Shown here one piece after another: positions 34,057 through 42,448 of a DNA stretch of 45,995 bases (position 1 is its first letter; every line of letters begins with the position of its first letter). The stretch comes from Ruminococcus flavefaciens (GTDB taxonomy: Bacteria > Bacillota > Clostridia > Oscillospirales > Ruminococcaceae). The notes under the pieces were generated by a model. It saw only the letters and a list, made by a program, of their open reading frames with translations. It did no database searches and had not been told where the DNA came from. A program made the translations under genes and the position numbers. The DNA lies in NCBI GenBank assembly GCA_015067005.1, contig SVNH01000023.1, positions 1-45,995 of the forward strand, in the 5' to 3' direction.

Positions 34057-35202
34057 TTAGTCATATATATCTTCGTACTGCTCATCACAACCTACTCTAC
34101 CATTCATATCAATTTCGAAGATAGGTTCGGAATAAACAGTAACGTTTGACGGATGACCTGTCAGCTGTCCGTGCTGCTGCATTGCAAGTGCGAGGTTACC
34201 AGCATTGCGCTGCTGTGCATATGCGTCTGCGGAAGTCTTTTCAACGAGGGATTTAAGACCTTCAAAATTAGAATTCTTGTTGCCCTTGATACGAAATATG
34301 GGACCGGTTGCCACATTGGTATTCGGGTAATCATTAGTGGTTCCACAAGCCGCAGGAACAGACTCATATGTGGTAGTAGGAACATTTGATTCCTGTTCCT
34401 TCATTATAGCCGGCAAGGTTGAGGGAACAGCATCAACTGTGAGTATTGACTTAGGCATAGCCTGTGTCTGAGGGGAACAGGATGTATAGTTGTTATTCAT
34501 ATAATTACCTCCGAAATAATTTGGTGTGTCGCAGTCATCGTAATCCCAACTGTTGATAGATTCGATAGTGTCCTCAATGCTGACACTATCGGTGAATGCG
34601 GATATTTTCTCAAGGTGAGACTCGGTAATGAACTGAGACTCGTCAAGTTCAAGGAAGTCGAAGCCTACTTCGTTAGAGTAATCAGAGTGGTCAACGAAGT
34701 CGTTGGCGCTGGCTGTAATTATCTCAAAGCCATGCTTCTTGAGTATATTGTTAGCCTTCTGCTTTACTCTATTGAGATCAGCAGGACTCTGTGAGAACTT
34801 GCGGCCAGTTACAGCATTAACAGCATCAAGTGCAACATGGAAATGCAGATACTTGCTATCTGTGTGACCGGCGATTATCGCCATATTTTCAGGATAAACT
34901 GTTGCCACAATCTCTTTGACAACACTGAGTACCTCTAAAGGTGTCTTACTTTCACCGCATGGTGCTAAGGCAAGCACAAAGTGCTCACCCTGCTTGCCAT
35001 TTGTCTTGTTATGCAAGAGCTTATTTCGCAACATATCTTCAAGAGGATGCTCTTTAGAACATCCCTGTGTTGCCACAAGATTTCCGTTATCGGTCTTTGC
35101 AGGATCTGTAATATAATTACATAATCCCTGTAAGTATTCCTTGCTGTCATTACTTCCGTTTATAAACTTGAGCACAGCAGCAAATGCGTTGAGCTTACTC
35201 AT
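34057..35202 (-). CDS. Relaxase-type mobilization protein of IME-2
   Basis: 381 residues from the ATG at 35202 (RBS GAGGAGG). A relaxase signature is visible as GHTDSKYLHFHVALDAVN, preceded by HFVLALAPCGESKTPLE and YLQGLCNYITDPAKT, a layout like MobA-type enzymes but diverged: the usual HxDxxHxHxH pattern is reduced to HTDSKYLHFH. The last 150 residues are Asn/Thr/Ser-rich and likely disordered. Overlaps the upstream mobC-like gene by 8 bp, so it is coupled. Function as nickase is likely but not certain. Confidence 0.72.
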   Translation of the reverse strand: MSKLNAFAAVLKFINGSNDSKEYLQGLCNYITDPAKTDNGNLVATQGCSKEHPLEDMLRNKLLHNKTNGKQGEHFVLALAPCGESKTPLEVLSVVKEIVATVYPENMAIIAGHTDSKYLHFHVALDAVNAVTGRKFSQSPADLNRVKQKANNILKKHGFEIITASANDFVDHSDYSNEVGFDFLELDESQFITESHLEKISAFTDSVSIEDTIESINSWDYDDCDTPNYFGGNYMNNNYTSCSPQTQAMPKSILTVDAVPSTLPAIMKEQESNVPTTTYESVPAACGTTNDYPNTNVATGPIFRIKGNKNSNFEGLKSLVEKTSADAYAQQRNAGNLALAMQQHGQLTGHPSNVTVYSEPIFEIDMNGRVGCDEQYEDIYD

Positions 35203-35545
35203 CTGAATCAGCCTCCTCACTGCTGACATGAATATCTGTCAGCTTTTCAGAGACAGCATTGAGCTGTGTTGAAACATCATTAAGAGCACCTATCAGTGCT
35301 TCAAGCGATTCCTTCGGAATACCTCCGTTGTTACGGAAGTATTCGAGGTCAGTGTGAATAAGGAACAAGGCTTTTGCTATCTCTGCACCTTCTGAGAGAA
35401 GCACGAGCTTTTCCTTGCCGAATATCAGTGAGCGAATAAAGTCACTCATACTCAAGCCGACTTCATCAGCACATTTTTTGAATTCTGCTTTTTTGTCAAG
35501 AGAGCAACGGAATTTGATCTCCGACTCCTTTATATCATTAGCCAT
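35195..35545 (-). CDS. MobC-like ribbon-helix-helix protein
   Basis: 116 residues. EIKFRCSLDKKAEFKKCADE and GLSMSDFIRSLIFGK resemble the RHH segment of MobC relaxosome proteins; the C-terminal half is helical. RBS AAAGGAGG. It directly precedes and overlaps the relaxase gene, repeating the mobC-relaxase order of IME-1 with unrelated-looking sequence. Confidence 0.78.
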   Translation of the reverse strand: MANDIKESEIKFRCSLDKKAEFKKCADEVGLSMSDFIRSLIFGKEKLVLLSEGAEIAKALFLIHTDLEYFRNNGGIPKESLEALIGALNDVSTQLNAVSEKLTDIHVSSEEADSDE

Positions 35546-35565
35546 AGTAATGGCCTCCTTTCATA

Positions 35566-35691
35566 GTGTGGGGACGAATGCTAATCCTGTAAGGAGCATT
35601 CCCACAAATCTTTCTTATTCCCACACCTCTAGGTGCAGCCGTATGATTATCTACACCCCGGGGCCGGAGCCCCAGGATATAGACTGTGTTT
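35566..35691. other. Candidate oriT region of IME-2
   Basis: Between the primase/helicase and mobC-like genes. The inverted repeat GTGGG..AATGCT / AGCATT-CCCAC (35568-35605) is followed by another CCCACAC copy, then a GGGGC-cgga-GCCCC hairpin (35660-35673). The position upstream of mobC suggests oriT; the nic site is not assigned. Confidence 0.4.
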
Positions 35692-37059
35692 TTATTCATC
35701 GGATTCTTCATCAGTTAACTGACTCTCGCCTCCGATGAGAGAGATTCCATGGAAGCCCTGCACACTGTTTCCAGTGCTGTCAGGAGCTCTGCCGTCAATG
35801 ATAGATGAACTGTAGTTGCGCACCTTATCATAGAACGTGTTGCGTCCTTCCGGTTTTAACGCATTAGCCTTGCAAAAGGCTACATACGTCGCATAAAGTA
35901 CTACCTTCGATACCTTTCCGTTCTCTGATAACTTGCACTTCTCATCAAGGAAACTCTCAGCACTGTGAATAAGATATCTACGGTGCTTGATGTGTTCCTC
36001 GGCGATAGGTGCCATCTTGAAGTCATATTTGTCCTCGATAAGACCTTTCAGGCTGTCCAGAGCAAGACTGAATATGACATCCTTCTCTCTGAGCAGCTTC
36101 TCCTCCAGATCAAGGTCTATCTCAGCTTCGGGGATAGTACGATTGAAGATAATATAAACCAATCTGTCGAGGATAGCGTCATCCATGAATGTGAAGTCAA
36201 TATCGGAATTGCCTGCAAAGACAAAGCTCAGAGTAGCAACAAAGTCTTTCTGCTTCTCGTACTTCTCAGAACCTGTAGTGTACTCACAGCTGATTAGAGA
36301 CTTGAAGCTCTCCTCGTTTTTGTTAGGCTTGGTGCTGGTTTCTCTGCTGATGTTTACACGCTTGCCTTCGTAGTGAGCTTTTGCTCTCTCGCCAGACATG
36401 GTGTGAAACGGTTCGTGAGATACCAGATCTCCACCTATTACGGCCTCAAGGACGTTCAAAATGGTACTTTTACCCGTGCGTCCTATTCCGTAAAAGTCGA
36501 AGGCCTTGCGTCCCTTGGTAAGACTGCTGATACAGTAACCGAGTACTCTCATGAGACACTCATACTGCTCCATGCCTACGCTTGTTTCGATATAGTGCTT
36601 AAATGTAGGCGCATCTTCCAAGGTGCATTTCGGCTTGTATCTGATGTTGATGAAGTAGTCGAATTTGTAGTCATTGCGGACAGGAACTATTTCCTGCTTC
36701 ATGATGTCGTATACTCCGTGTGTCAGATTTACAAGCATCTGACCTTTCCAGAATTCCTCCGTCAAATCGACCTGAAGATCTGGAATGTAACAGAGACGTT
36801 TAGTAGCTTCTTTGATTTCTTTAAAAGGCACTATTCTCTGCGACTTTTCGTCGAGCGAATTGAATATAAGCGCCTCCTCGTCAGCAGATTTTATCCGCTG
36901 ATAATGCAACGGCATCTTGATGACCGGTGTTCTATTATCATAAAAAAGCACGCCGCTCTTTATGATTCCAGGAACGATCTCGTCCGCTGCATGCTCAGGG
37001 TCAGCTACCTGTATTCTCTGCACATCTTTGAGCCTGTTTGTTATAAGCTTGATTATCAA
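35692..37059 (-). CDS. Phage/plasmid P4-type primase-helicase (replication protein)
   Basis: 455 residues from a TTG at 37059 with AAGGAGG eleven bases upstream. The longer open frame to 37251 is rejected because its start overlaps the promoter. A D5-N-like region (to about residue 140) precedes a superfamily 3 helicase with Walker A FYGIGRTGKST (about 189-199) and FVFAGNSDIDF; the C-terminal part is winged-helix-like. The N-terminal primase part usual for P4 alpha is absent. It probably gives autonomous rolling or theta replication of the excised element. Confidence 0.83.
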   Translation of the reverse strand: MIIKLITNRLKDVQRIQVADPEHAADEIVPGIIKSGVLFYDNRTPVIKMPLHYQRIKSADEEALIFNSLDEKSQRIVPFKEIKEATKRLCYIPDLQVDLTEEFWKGQMLVNLTHGVYDIMKQEIVPVRNDYKFDYFINIRYKPKCTLEDAPTFKHYIETSVGMEQYECLMRVLGYCISSLTKGRKAFDFYGIGRTGKSTILNVLEAVIGGDLVSHEPFHTMSGERAKAHYEGKRVNISRETSTKPNKNEESFKSLISCEYTTGSEKYEKQKDFVATLSFVFAGNSDIDFTFMDDAILDRLVYIIFNRTIPEAEIDLDLEEKLLREKDVIFSLALDSLKGLIEDKYDFKMAPIAEEHIKHRRYLIHSAESFLDEKCKLSENGKVSKVVLYATYVAFCKANALKPEGRNTFYDKVRNYSSSIIDGRAPDSTGNSVQGFHGISLIGGESQLTDEESDE

Positions 37060-37233
37060 GTTACTAGCACCTCCTTCGGAGGCAGCATTATATAAAGAAA
37101 CATTTGAAAACTGCCTCCTGTTGGAAGCACATCCCTCTGCTAATGGGACTTCGGAATGTGCAAGCGGTCCACAGCTGAAAGGTCGTGGACCTTGTAAGCG
37201 TGTGTTCACGCATGCGTTCTTGTCGACATCCTT
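37060..37233 (-). other. Structured 5' leader of the primase-helicase gene
   Basis: In the minus-strand transcript: hairpins GCGTG/CACGC (about 37197-37212), GGTCCAC/GTGGACC (37167-37193) and GCACAT/ATGTGC (37127-37160), and finally CCTCC-gaa-GGAGG that would hide the ribosome site. A ten-codon frame (ATG at about 37090) ends overlapping the TTG start (TTGA). Suggests control at translation, e.g. copy control. Confidence 0.5.
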
Positions 37234-37262
37234 ATGATACCACAGCCTCAAAAAGATAACAA
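37234..37262 (-). promoter_or_regulatory. Promoter of the primase-helicase gene
   Basis: Minus strand TTGTTA (37257-37262), 17-bp spacer, TATCAT (37234-37239) with an extended TGG. Gives a leader of about 170 nt. Confidence 0.6.
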
Positions 37263-37402
37263 TAATATTTAATCAATTATCCTTTTATACGTGCTTTGGC
37301 ACAAATACCCCAGTTTATTCTCACTATGCTTTGTTGTAATTGAATTATTTTTATCAGCATTTTCATAAAAAGATAATTGGATAATTACGTTAGGAGGTAC
37401 TT

Positions 37403-38437
37403 ATGAAGTATAAAGAATTTATCTCTAAGCTTTATATTAAAGGGGCAGGGAGACAAAAAGTCGAGCTCACAAGGGATTTATTCCTGAGCGCTGTAAATGA
37501 TACTTCGGTTATAACTGACAATCGCATTTCTAATGAGTCGTACAAAGGATACAACCGGGGTAATTCTATATCTGCGATTGCAACTGATGTGATTGGCGAT
37601 CTGAACAAAAAGGGAATCAGGAATTTCCTAAAGGATTACTCCAATAGTTATCCAGAGAAGAAGGCTGAGTATGTGCAAATAATATGTAAGAGATTTAAGG
37701 ATGATATTCCTGATATTACTGCAGAGAACATATGCGAGAAAATCGCTGATTTTTTTATTGACGCGGTTATAAGACCAGTTGCCAAGGAAACCAAACAGGA
37801 AGACGCAACTCCTCCCCACCATTTGAATTCAGCACAAGCTCAAGTAAGCGAACCCGCCACTGCTGTCGATGATTCAACAGAACAAGATGACAATTCTCTT
37901 CATTATTCCAACCATACAGAAAACTTTTATGACAATCATACCGATAATTATAATGAAAATACAACCAATATCAATGAAACCAGTTTAAGTTCAGTTACAA
38001 ACAACATTACACTTATCAACGATAACAGAAGCAATACTATTACTATCAATATTTCTGAAAATAACGCTAACGAACTTGCAGAGCTAAAGTCTCTAATCAA
38101 ATATCTATATTCAAGTTTTTTGAATTTAGATGATGAAGGTTGTGCGCTTTGTATTGGATCCGGATTTCGCACTAGTGAGGAACAAAATGAGCAAGAACAG
38201 AATTTTCAAGCTCATAAAGACGCATTTATTAATGAAAGTAAGAATCTACGCCGGTATTATCTTACCTTTCCCGAACTCGTAGAAATATTTGAGAAACTGC
38301 TCTCATTGTCGCAAACATTAACATTTAAGTATGAATTCAAAAACAACGAACATAATGAAGTAATATTTGTTGCCGAACCTAAAATAGAAGAATATAAAGA
38401 ATATATTAAAAAGGTTAGTGGTGCACTCTTTAAGTGA
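37403..38437 (+). CDS. Asn-rich cargo protein of unknown function
   Basis: 344 residues, RBS AGGAGG. The N-terminal region (1-120) is a compact helical domain ending in ENICEKIADFFIDAVIRP. The middle (135-220) is an Asn/Thr-rich, probably disordered linker with NHTENFYDNHTDNYNENTTN-like runs. The C-terminal region (225-344) is helical plus beta. No membrane segment or catalytic motif recognised. It is more AT-rich than its neighbours and divergent from the replication gene. A defence or regulatory role is possible but is only a guess from location. Confidence 0.65.
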   Translation: MKYKEFISKLYIKGAGRQKVELTRDLFLSAVNDTSVITDNRISNESYKGYNRGNSISAIATDVIGDLNKKGIRNFLKDYSNSYPEKKAEYVQIICKRFKDDIPDITAENICEKIADFFIDAVIRPVAKETKQEDATPPHHLNSAQAQVSEPATAVDDSTEQDDNSLHYSNHTENFYDNHTDNYNENTTNINETSLSSVTNNITLINDNRSNTITINISENNANELAELKSLIKYLYSSFLNLDDEGCALCIGSGFRTSEEQNEQEQNFQAHKDAFINESKNLRRYYLTFPELVEIFEKLLSLSQTLTFKYEFKNNEHNEVIFVAEPKIEEYKEYIKKVSGALFK

Positions 38438-38565
38438 TATATGCTTATTACTTAATACCACTTTTACCACTTTTTTCACGCAAAAGTTTTTTCTGAACTG
38501 CCCCCCTGTGAAGGGGCAGAAATCGTTTCCTATTATAATGGTATATTCTATTAACCCCCAAGCAC

Positions 38566-38594
38566 TTGATTTATCGCTCGGATAATGGTATAAT
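38566..38594 (+). promoter_or_regulatory. Promoter of the HipA-like gene
   Basis: TTGATT (38566-38571), 17-bp spacer, TATAAT (38589-38594) with TGG directly before the -10; start codon 30 bp downstream. Confidence 0.75.
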
Positions 38595-38623
38595 AATCGC
38601 AAAGCACACAGGAGGTGAGAGCG

Positions 38624-39850
38624 ATGAAGTACACTCTTATGCACAAGAACATTGCAGTTGCAGACGTTGAGATAGATGAAGGTCTCGGCGTTATAACAAG
38701 CATTGACAATATATCTGCGAAGGAGCATCTGCCTGTAGGAGTAGTTCATCAGCTTCACCACGGCGAGACCGTAGACAGATATGCGCTGAATCACTGGTGG
38801 GCAGGACGTTCTATCCCCGCAAGCCGTATGGGAATAACTGATGCTCTTGAAGCTCTGGGCGTATCCTCCACAAAGCAGCTCATCACGAAATGTCTCGGAC
38901 TCAGCCTTTCCGATCACTATTGGCTCAAACCTTATGACAGCAACATCACATGGGAATCTGTCAACTTCTTTGACAACGACTTCTCCGACGATATAGGCGA
39001 TGTCCTGTTCGGTACTAATACTAAAGATGCTGGTTTCGACTTCGTATCACCCGATAACACATCCGATGGTAATTTGCAGAAGCGTTGGAAGATCATTGAC
39101 GGAAAACGCTATCTCCTAAAGTCAGGCTCAAATCCGTATTGTCAGCAGCCGTTTAACGAGGTAATTGCTACTATTATAATGAAAAGGCTCGGTATAGATC
39201 ATGTACCTTATACCGTTAGCTGGATAGATGATAAGCCTTGCAGCGTTTGCGAAGACTTTGTTACTAAAGATACGGAGCTTGTCAGTGCATGGAGAGTGTT
39301 GCAGCTCAGACCGAAGGCTAATCATGAGAACGAGTACCTGCATTATGTAAGCCTGTGCAAAGAGCTTGGCATTGATATTGTACCTGACCTTGACCGTATG
39401 ATCGTTCTCGATTATATCATTGCCAACGAGGACAGGCACTTTAACAATTTCGGACTTCTCCGCAATGCCAACACTCTTGAATGGATTGGTGCTGCGCCGA
39501 TATTCGACAGTGGAACGTCCCTATGGTATAACAAGACCGCTTCGAGATTTATTGCCAGCAACATTATCTGCAAGCCGTTCAAAAAGTCTCACGGCGAACA
39601 GCTAAAGCTCGTCTCATCGTATGACTGGCTCGACGTCTCAAAGCTTGACGGTATCGAAGACGAGATACTGAATGTGCTGTGCGAGGATAAAGCTGTATGC
39701 TATGTTGAAGCTGAACGCGCTAAAGCTATTGCCGCAGAAGTTCGTAAACGTATAGATGCACTTGAAGTTATTTCTGCTGATCATAATTCATACGATATAT
39801 CATCGAGTGACGGCGATGTTGACGATAACACCGCTGCAAGTTATAATTGA
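38624..39850 (+). CDS. HipA-like serine/threonine kinase, stand-alone
   Basis: 408 residues from the ATG at 38624 (AGGAGG eight bases before). Kinase features of the HipA family: RYLLKSGSNPY (ATP-binding Lys), DYIIANEDRHFNNFGLLRN (catalytic Asp and Asn) and IFDSGTSLWYN (metal-binding Asp). The N-terminal subdomain is short. No HipB-like HTH gene is next to it, unlike classic hipBA. Likely phosphorylates a protein target on Ser/Thr; the target is unknown. The last 30 residues are acidic and disordered. Confidence 0.83.
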   Translation: MKYTLMHKNIAVADVEIDEGLGVITSIDNISAKEHLPVGVVHQLHHGETVDRYALNHWWAGRSIPASRMGITDALEALGVSSTKQLITKCLGLSLSDHYWLKPYDSNITWESVNFFDNDFSDDIGDVLFGTNTKDAGFDFVSPDNTSDGNLQKRWKIIDGKRYLLKSGSNPYCQQPFNEVIATIIMKRLGIDHVPYTVSWIDDKPCSVCEDFVTKDTELVSAWRVLQLRPKANHENEYLHYVSLCKELGIDIVPDLDRMIVLDYIIANEDRHFNNFGLLRNANTLEWIGAAPIFDSGTSLWYNKTASRFIASNIICKPFKKSHGEQLKLVSSYDWLDVSKLDGIEDEILNVLCEDKAVCYVEAERAKAIAAEVRKRIDALEVISADHNSYDISSSDGDVDDNTAASYN

Positions 39851-39885
39851 TTTCGATATATTTTACGATAAATTTGCTGTAAAAC

Positions 39886-39914
39886 TTGACAACTAATTTT
39901 GCGAGATGTATAAT
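39886..39914 (+). promoter_or_regulatory. Consensus promoter of the toxin-antitoxin operon
   Basis: TTGACA (39886-39891), 17-bp spacer, TATAAT (39909-39914): perfect match, 31 bp before the antitoxin ATG. Confidence 0.88.
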
Positions 39915-39945
39915 ATAAGTAGTAAAACTGAAGGGAGATGTTCTT

Positions 39946-40209
39946 ATGCCGAATATAGTTCCAATTTCAGATCTCAGAAATTATTCCTCCGTGTTACAGG
40001 ACGTTGCGGTCGGCTCCCCTGTATACCTGACTAAAAACGGCAGAGGCTGCTATGCGATTGTCGATATAGCAGAACAAGAGGAATATGAGCGTACCAAAGC
40101 AGCTCTCAAATTAATGTGCAAGCTTGACGAGGGTAGAAGATCCGGCGAACAGGAAGGCTGGATATCTTCTGACGATGTAAGAAAACACTTTGGAGCTAAG
40201 CGCAAATGA
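39946..40209 (+). CDS. Phd/YefM-family antitoxin
   Basis: 87 residues, RBS GGGAG. NIVPISDLRNYSSVLQDVAV, PVYLTKNGRGCYAIVDI and YERTKAALKLMCKL are typical of the Phd/YefM DNA-binding antitoxin fold, with a C-terminal toxin-binding tail. The stop overlaps the toxin start (ATGA), standard for type II operons. Confidence 0.92.
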   Translation: MPNIVPISDLRNYSSVLQDVAVGSPVYLTKNGRGCYAIVDIAEQEEYERTKAALKLMCKLDEGRRSGEQEGWISSDDVRKHFGAKRK

Positions 40210-40538
40210 ATCAGGTAGTTTATTCACCGAAAGCTTTGGCTGACCTCGACGAGATTTTTGCATATATCTCAGAAAAGCTTGCTAATCCTATTGCAGCTGA
40301 AAGCACTGTTAACGGCATACTTGATACTGCTGATGTGCTTAAAGATCATTCAGAGATAGGCAAACCGCTCTATTTTTCTGATGACATTTTCAGCGGTTAC
40401 CGTTATCTAGTCTATAAGAATTATCTTGTATTCTACCGCAGCAGCAACGATACTGCTTATATTGATCGCGTCCTTTACGGGAAGCGTGATTATATCAGCT
40501 TGTTCATCAAGGACTTGACTAATGAGAATGATCAGTAG
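40206..40538 (+). CDS. ParE/RelE-family toxin
   Basis: 110 residues. VVYSPKALADLDEIFAYISEK, GYRYLVYKNYLVFYR and DRVLYGKRDYISLF match the ParE/RelE fold. It may inhibit gyrase (ParE) or cut mRNA on the ribosome (RelE); sequence does not decide. With the antitoxin it probably stabilises IME-2. Confidence 0.92.
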   Translation: MNQVVYSPKALADLDEIFAYISEKLANPIAAESTVNGILDTADVLKDHSEIGKPLYFSDDIFSGYRYLVYKNYLVFYRSSNDTAYIDRVLYGKRDYISLFIKDLTNENDQ

Positions 40539-40549
40539 CACAAAAGCGG

Positions 40550-40580
40550 AGCGCCTCCTCGGAGGCGCTTTATAATGTTT
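40550..40580 (+). terminator. Terminator of the toxin-antitoxin operon
   Basis: 9-bp perfect stem AGCGCCTCC-tc-GGAGGCGCT followed by ttataatgttt. Confidence 0.8.
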
Positions 40581-40598
40581 CAATAGCCCTTAGTCTAT

Positions 40599-40667
40599 TG
40601 ACATACTCAGAAACTGTGTCATATAAGTCGTTTTGGGTTTTTTGAAATATGTCAGATAAAAATGACA
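40599..40667. promoter_or_regulatory. Candidate resolvase-binding (res-like) inverted repeats
   Basis: TGACA (40599-40603) / TGTCA (40617-40621) and TGTCA (40650-40654) / TGACA (40663-40667), near the resolvase gene. Res subsites often have such TGTC/GACA half-sites, but spacing differs between the two pairs. Confidence 0.35.
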
Positions 40668-40685
40668 CCCTATTGAAAGTAAAGC

Positions 40686-40715
40686 GGAGCTGATACAGAA
40701 TTCTGTACCAGCTCC
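40686..40715. terminator. Terminator after the resolvase gene
   Basis: 30-bp palindrome: GGAGCTG-a-TACAGAA / TTCTGTA-c-CAGCTCC with a single mismatch, between the convergent toxin and resolvase genes. Confidence 0.75.
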
Positions 40716-40722
40716 TTCCTAT

Positions 40723-41295
40723 TTATATATACTTTCTTTTGTACTCTTTAAGTCTACGGTAGAAGGTGTTGGCTTGAAGTCCCATCTGTTTCTGGAACTC
40801 CACAGCTGTAATATTCCCAGACTGCCACTGCTCATACAGCTGCCCGAACTTGTCCCAGTCAATAGGGATAGGCTGCCGACCTTTGTATTTCCCCTGTGAC
40901 TTTGCAATAGCGATACCTTCACGCTGACGCTGTAAGGTCTGTTCACGTTCAAGCTCGGAGAGTGCCGCAAATATAGACAGGACGAAACGCCCCTGAGGAG
41001 TGTTGGTGTCGATGTTCTCTTTGCTGCTGACAAGAGTAACCTGTTTCCGCTGCAATACATCTATAATGTTAAGCAGATCTCGGGTAGAACGCCCGAGCCT
41101 ACTTATACTCTCAATGTACAGGGTATCGCCCTCACGGACGTATTCCAGCATAGCTTTCAGTTCGGGACGGTCAGCGTGCTTGCCTGACATTTTTTCAGCG
41201 AAGACACGCTCTACCTGATACTGTTTCATCAACGCTTCCTGACGGGCGGTCTCCTGATGTTCCGTCGATACACGGATATACCCAATCTTGCCCAT
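40723..41295 (-). CDS. Small serine resolvase/invertase
   Basis: 190 residues, usual for resolvases: GYIRVSTEHQ with nucleophile Ser10, SRLGRSTRDLL, and a C-terminal HTH (ITAVEFQKQMGLQANTFYRR). Complete and probably active. It is the last gene of the leftward cargo operon: its ATG overlaps the stop of the amidotransferase gene (TAATG). It may resolve element multimers. Confidence 0.92.
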   Translation of the reverse strand: MGKIGYIRVSTEHQETARQEALMKQYQVERVFAEKMSGKHADRPELKAMLEYVREGDTLYIESISRLGRSTRDLLNIIDVLQRKQVTLVSSKENIDTNTPQGRFVLSIFAALSELEREQTLQRQREGIAIAKSQGKYKGRQPIPIDWDKFGQLYEQWQSGNITAVEFQKQMGLQANTFYRRLKEYKRKYI

Positions 41296-42275
41296 TAACA
41301 GATACCTCCGTAACAGCTCTCATACAGACTTTCGCCTGCACCGAACTTGATTTCATTAAGAGCTTCGTGAAGCAAACTCGGCTCCATTAACATTTCCTCG
41401 ATTTCATCGCAGGTGTAGCCGTACTCAAGCAAAAGCTCAACATCTTCGCTATCAACTCCGTAGCAGCCACAGTATGTGAGAAGTATCTCTTCGTGCATAT
41501 TGTAATAGGGCGAGTCGTCGAGACCGTACCATGCTCCGTACTTAGAACGATATATCTTAGGTTCAAACTCCGAGCGTGTGATATTACCTTTTCTGTCGAT
41601 GCAGATGATGTCACCTTCCTCAGTGGAGATTCTTTCGTGTACAAATTTGTGCAGACCTATTCTGCGTAGAGCATTCTTCATGATGCTCTCGGTAGATGCG
41701 TATACATACAGCCCGATGTCCTTGAAGTGTAGCAGGCACATCGGGTTACTGCCTTTGATGATATACAAGTTATTGCTTTGGTCGAGTACGGTGAATGTGA
41801 AGTTACCCTCTACGGTTTCTGTCATATACTTTAGGCTGTCGAAGTCCAGCTTTTCCTGCTGCTCTATCAGCTGACAAGCGGCGTAGCTATCAGTCTCAAT
41901 GTGCGTGTCGGGGATAAGCTTGTCTTTCCTCAACTCCTTGTCATTCCACAATACTCCATTATGAGCAAATGCAAATGAAACATCCCCGGCGACGCCGGGG
42001 AACGGATGATTGTTATAGTTGTATTTTTCATTTCCCTGAGTAGTCATTCGGGTATGTCCCATAACTGCTCTTGTACCATCCGGCGGATTGAAATGAAGCT
42101 TATGAGCAGGCTTAGGTCTCTTGAATATGGTAACCTTACCGTCCTTTATGTAGCTGATACCGGCTGCATCTGTGCCACGTTCCTCTGCGGCATTTGCTAA
42201 CGCCTGTGTGAGCTTCCGCAAAACTTTGTGAGGGATGATGCCCTGATAGTCGAGAAATCCAAATAAACTGCACAT
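41295..42275 (-). CDS. Class II glutamine amidotransferase
   Basis: 326 residues. N-terminal Ntn-type amidotransferase with nucleophile Cys2 (MCSLFGF), ERGTDAAGISY, MGHTRMTTQGN and AHNGVLWN, as in PurF/GlmS-type domains. It releases ammonia from glutamine. No synthase domain is fused; the C-terminal 80 residues are acidic and end in Cys/Gly-rich sequence, so ammonia must go to a partner, most simply the amidoligase gene of the same operon. RBS AAGGAGGG; starts 2 bp after the small peptide gene. Confidence 0.88.
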   Translation of the reverse strand: MCSLFGFLDYQGIIPHKVLRKLTQALANAAEERGTDAAGISYIKDGKVTIFKRPKPAHKLHFNPPDGTRAVMGHTRMTTQGNEKYNYNNHPFPGVAGDVSFAFAHNGVLWNDKELRKDKLIPDTHIETDSYAACQLIEQQEKLDFDSLKYMTETVEGNFTFTVLDQSNNLYIIKGSNPMCLLHFKDIGLYVYASTESIMKNALRRIGLHKFVHERISTEEGDIICIDRKGNITRSEFEPKIYRSKYGAWYGLDDSPYYNMHEEILLTYCGCYGVDSEDVELLLEYGYTCDEIEEMLMEPSLLHEALNEIKFGAGESLYESCYGGIC

Positions 42276-42277
42276 AA

Positions 42278-42448
42278 TTAGCCCTCCTTAAGAAATATAT
42301 CGATCATAGGTTTCTTTTTTCTTTCAGTGATCTCCTTGAGTTGTTCACTTATCATATCAACGGCGACTGTAGCCGCTAAAAGAGCAGCAACCGCAATAAT
42401 ATCTCCGGCTGAACTTGAGGCTATTTTCTTCAGGATATTTCTCATCAT
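42278..42448 (-). CDS. 56-residue hydrophobic peptide
   Basis: MMRNILKKIASSSAGD begins a peptide with a hydrophobic stretch (IIAVAALLAATVAV, residues 17-30) and a charged tail (ERKKKPMIDIFLKEG). The RBS GAGGAGG and the overlap of its ATG with the amidoligase stop (ATGA) show it is a real coupled gene. It is conserved in position between amidoligase and amidotransferase. It may be a membrane subunit or the substrate peptide (inference). Confidence 0.68.
   Translation of the reverse strand: MMRNILKKIASSSAGDIIAVAALLAATVAVDMISEQLKEITERKKKPMIDIFLKEG

Noticed and set aside
36373..37095. 240-codon plus-strand frame opposite the primase-helicase
   Set aside because: Antisense to conserved helicase motifs with no ribosome site or coherent domain.
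37060..37251. Upstream start of the primase-helicase at 37251
   Set aside because: The ATG lies inside the promoter spacer and the translated stretch is low-quality sequence; the TTG at 37059 has a strong ribosome site.
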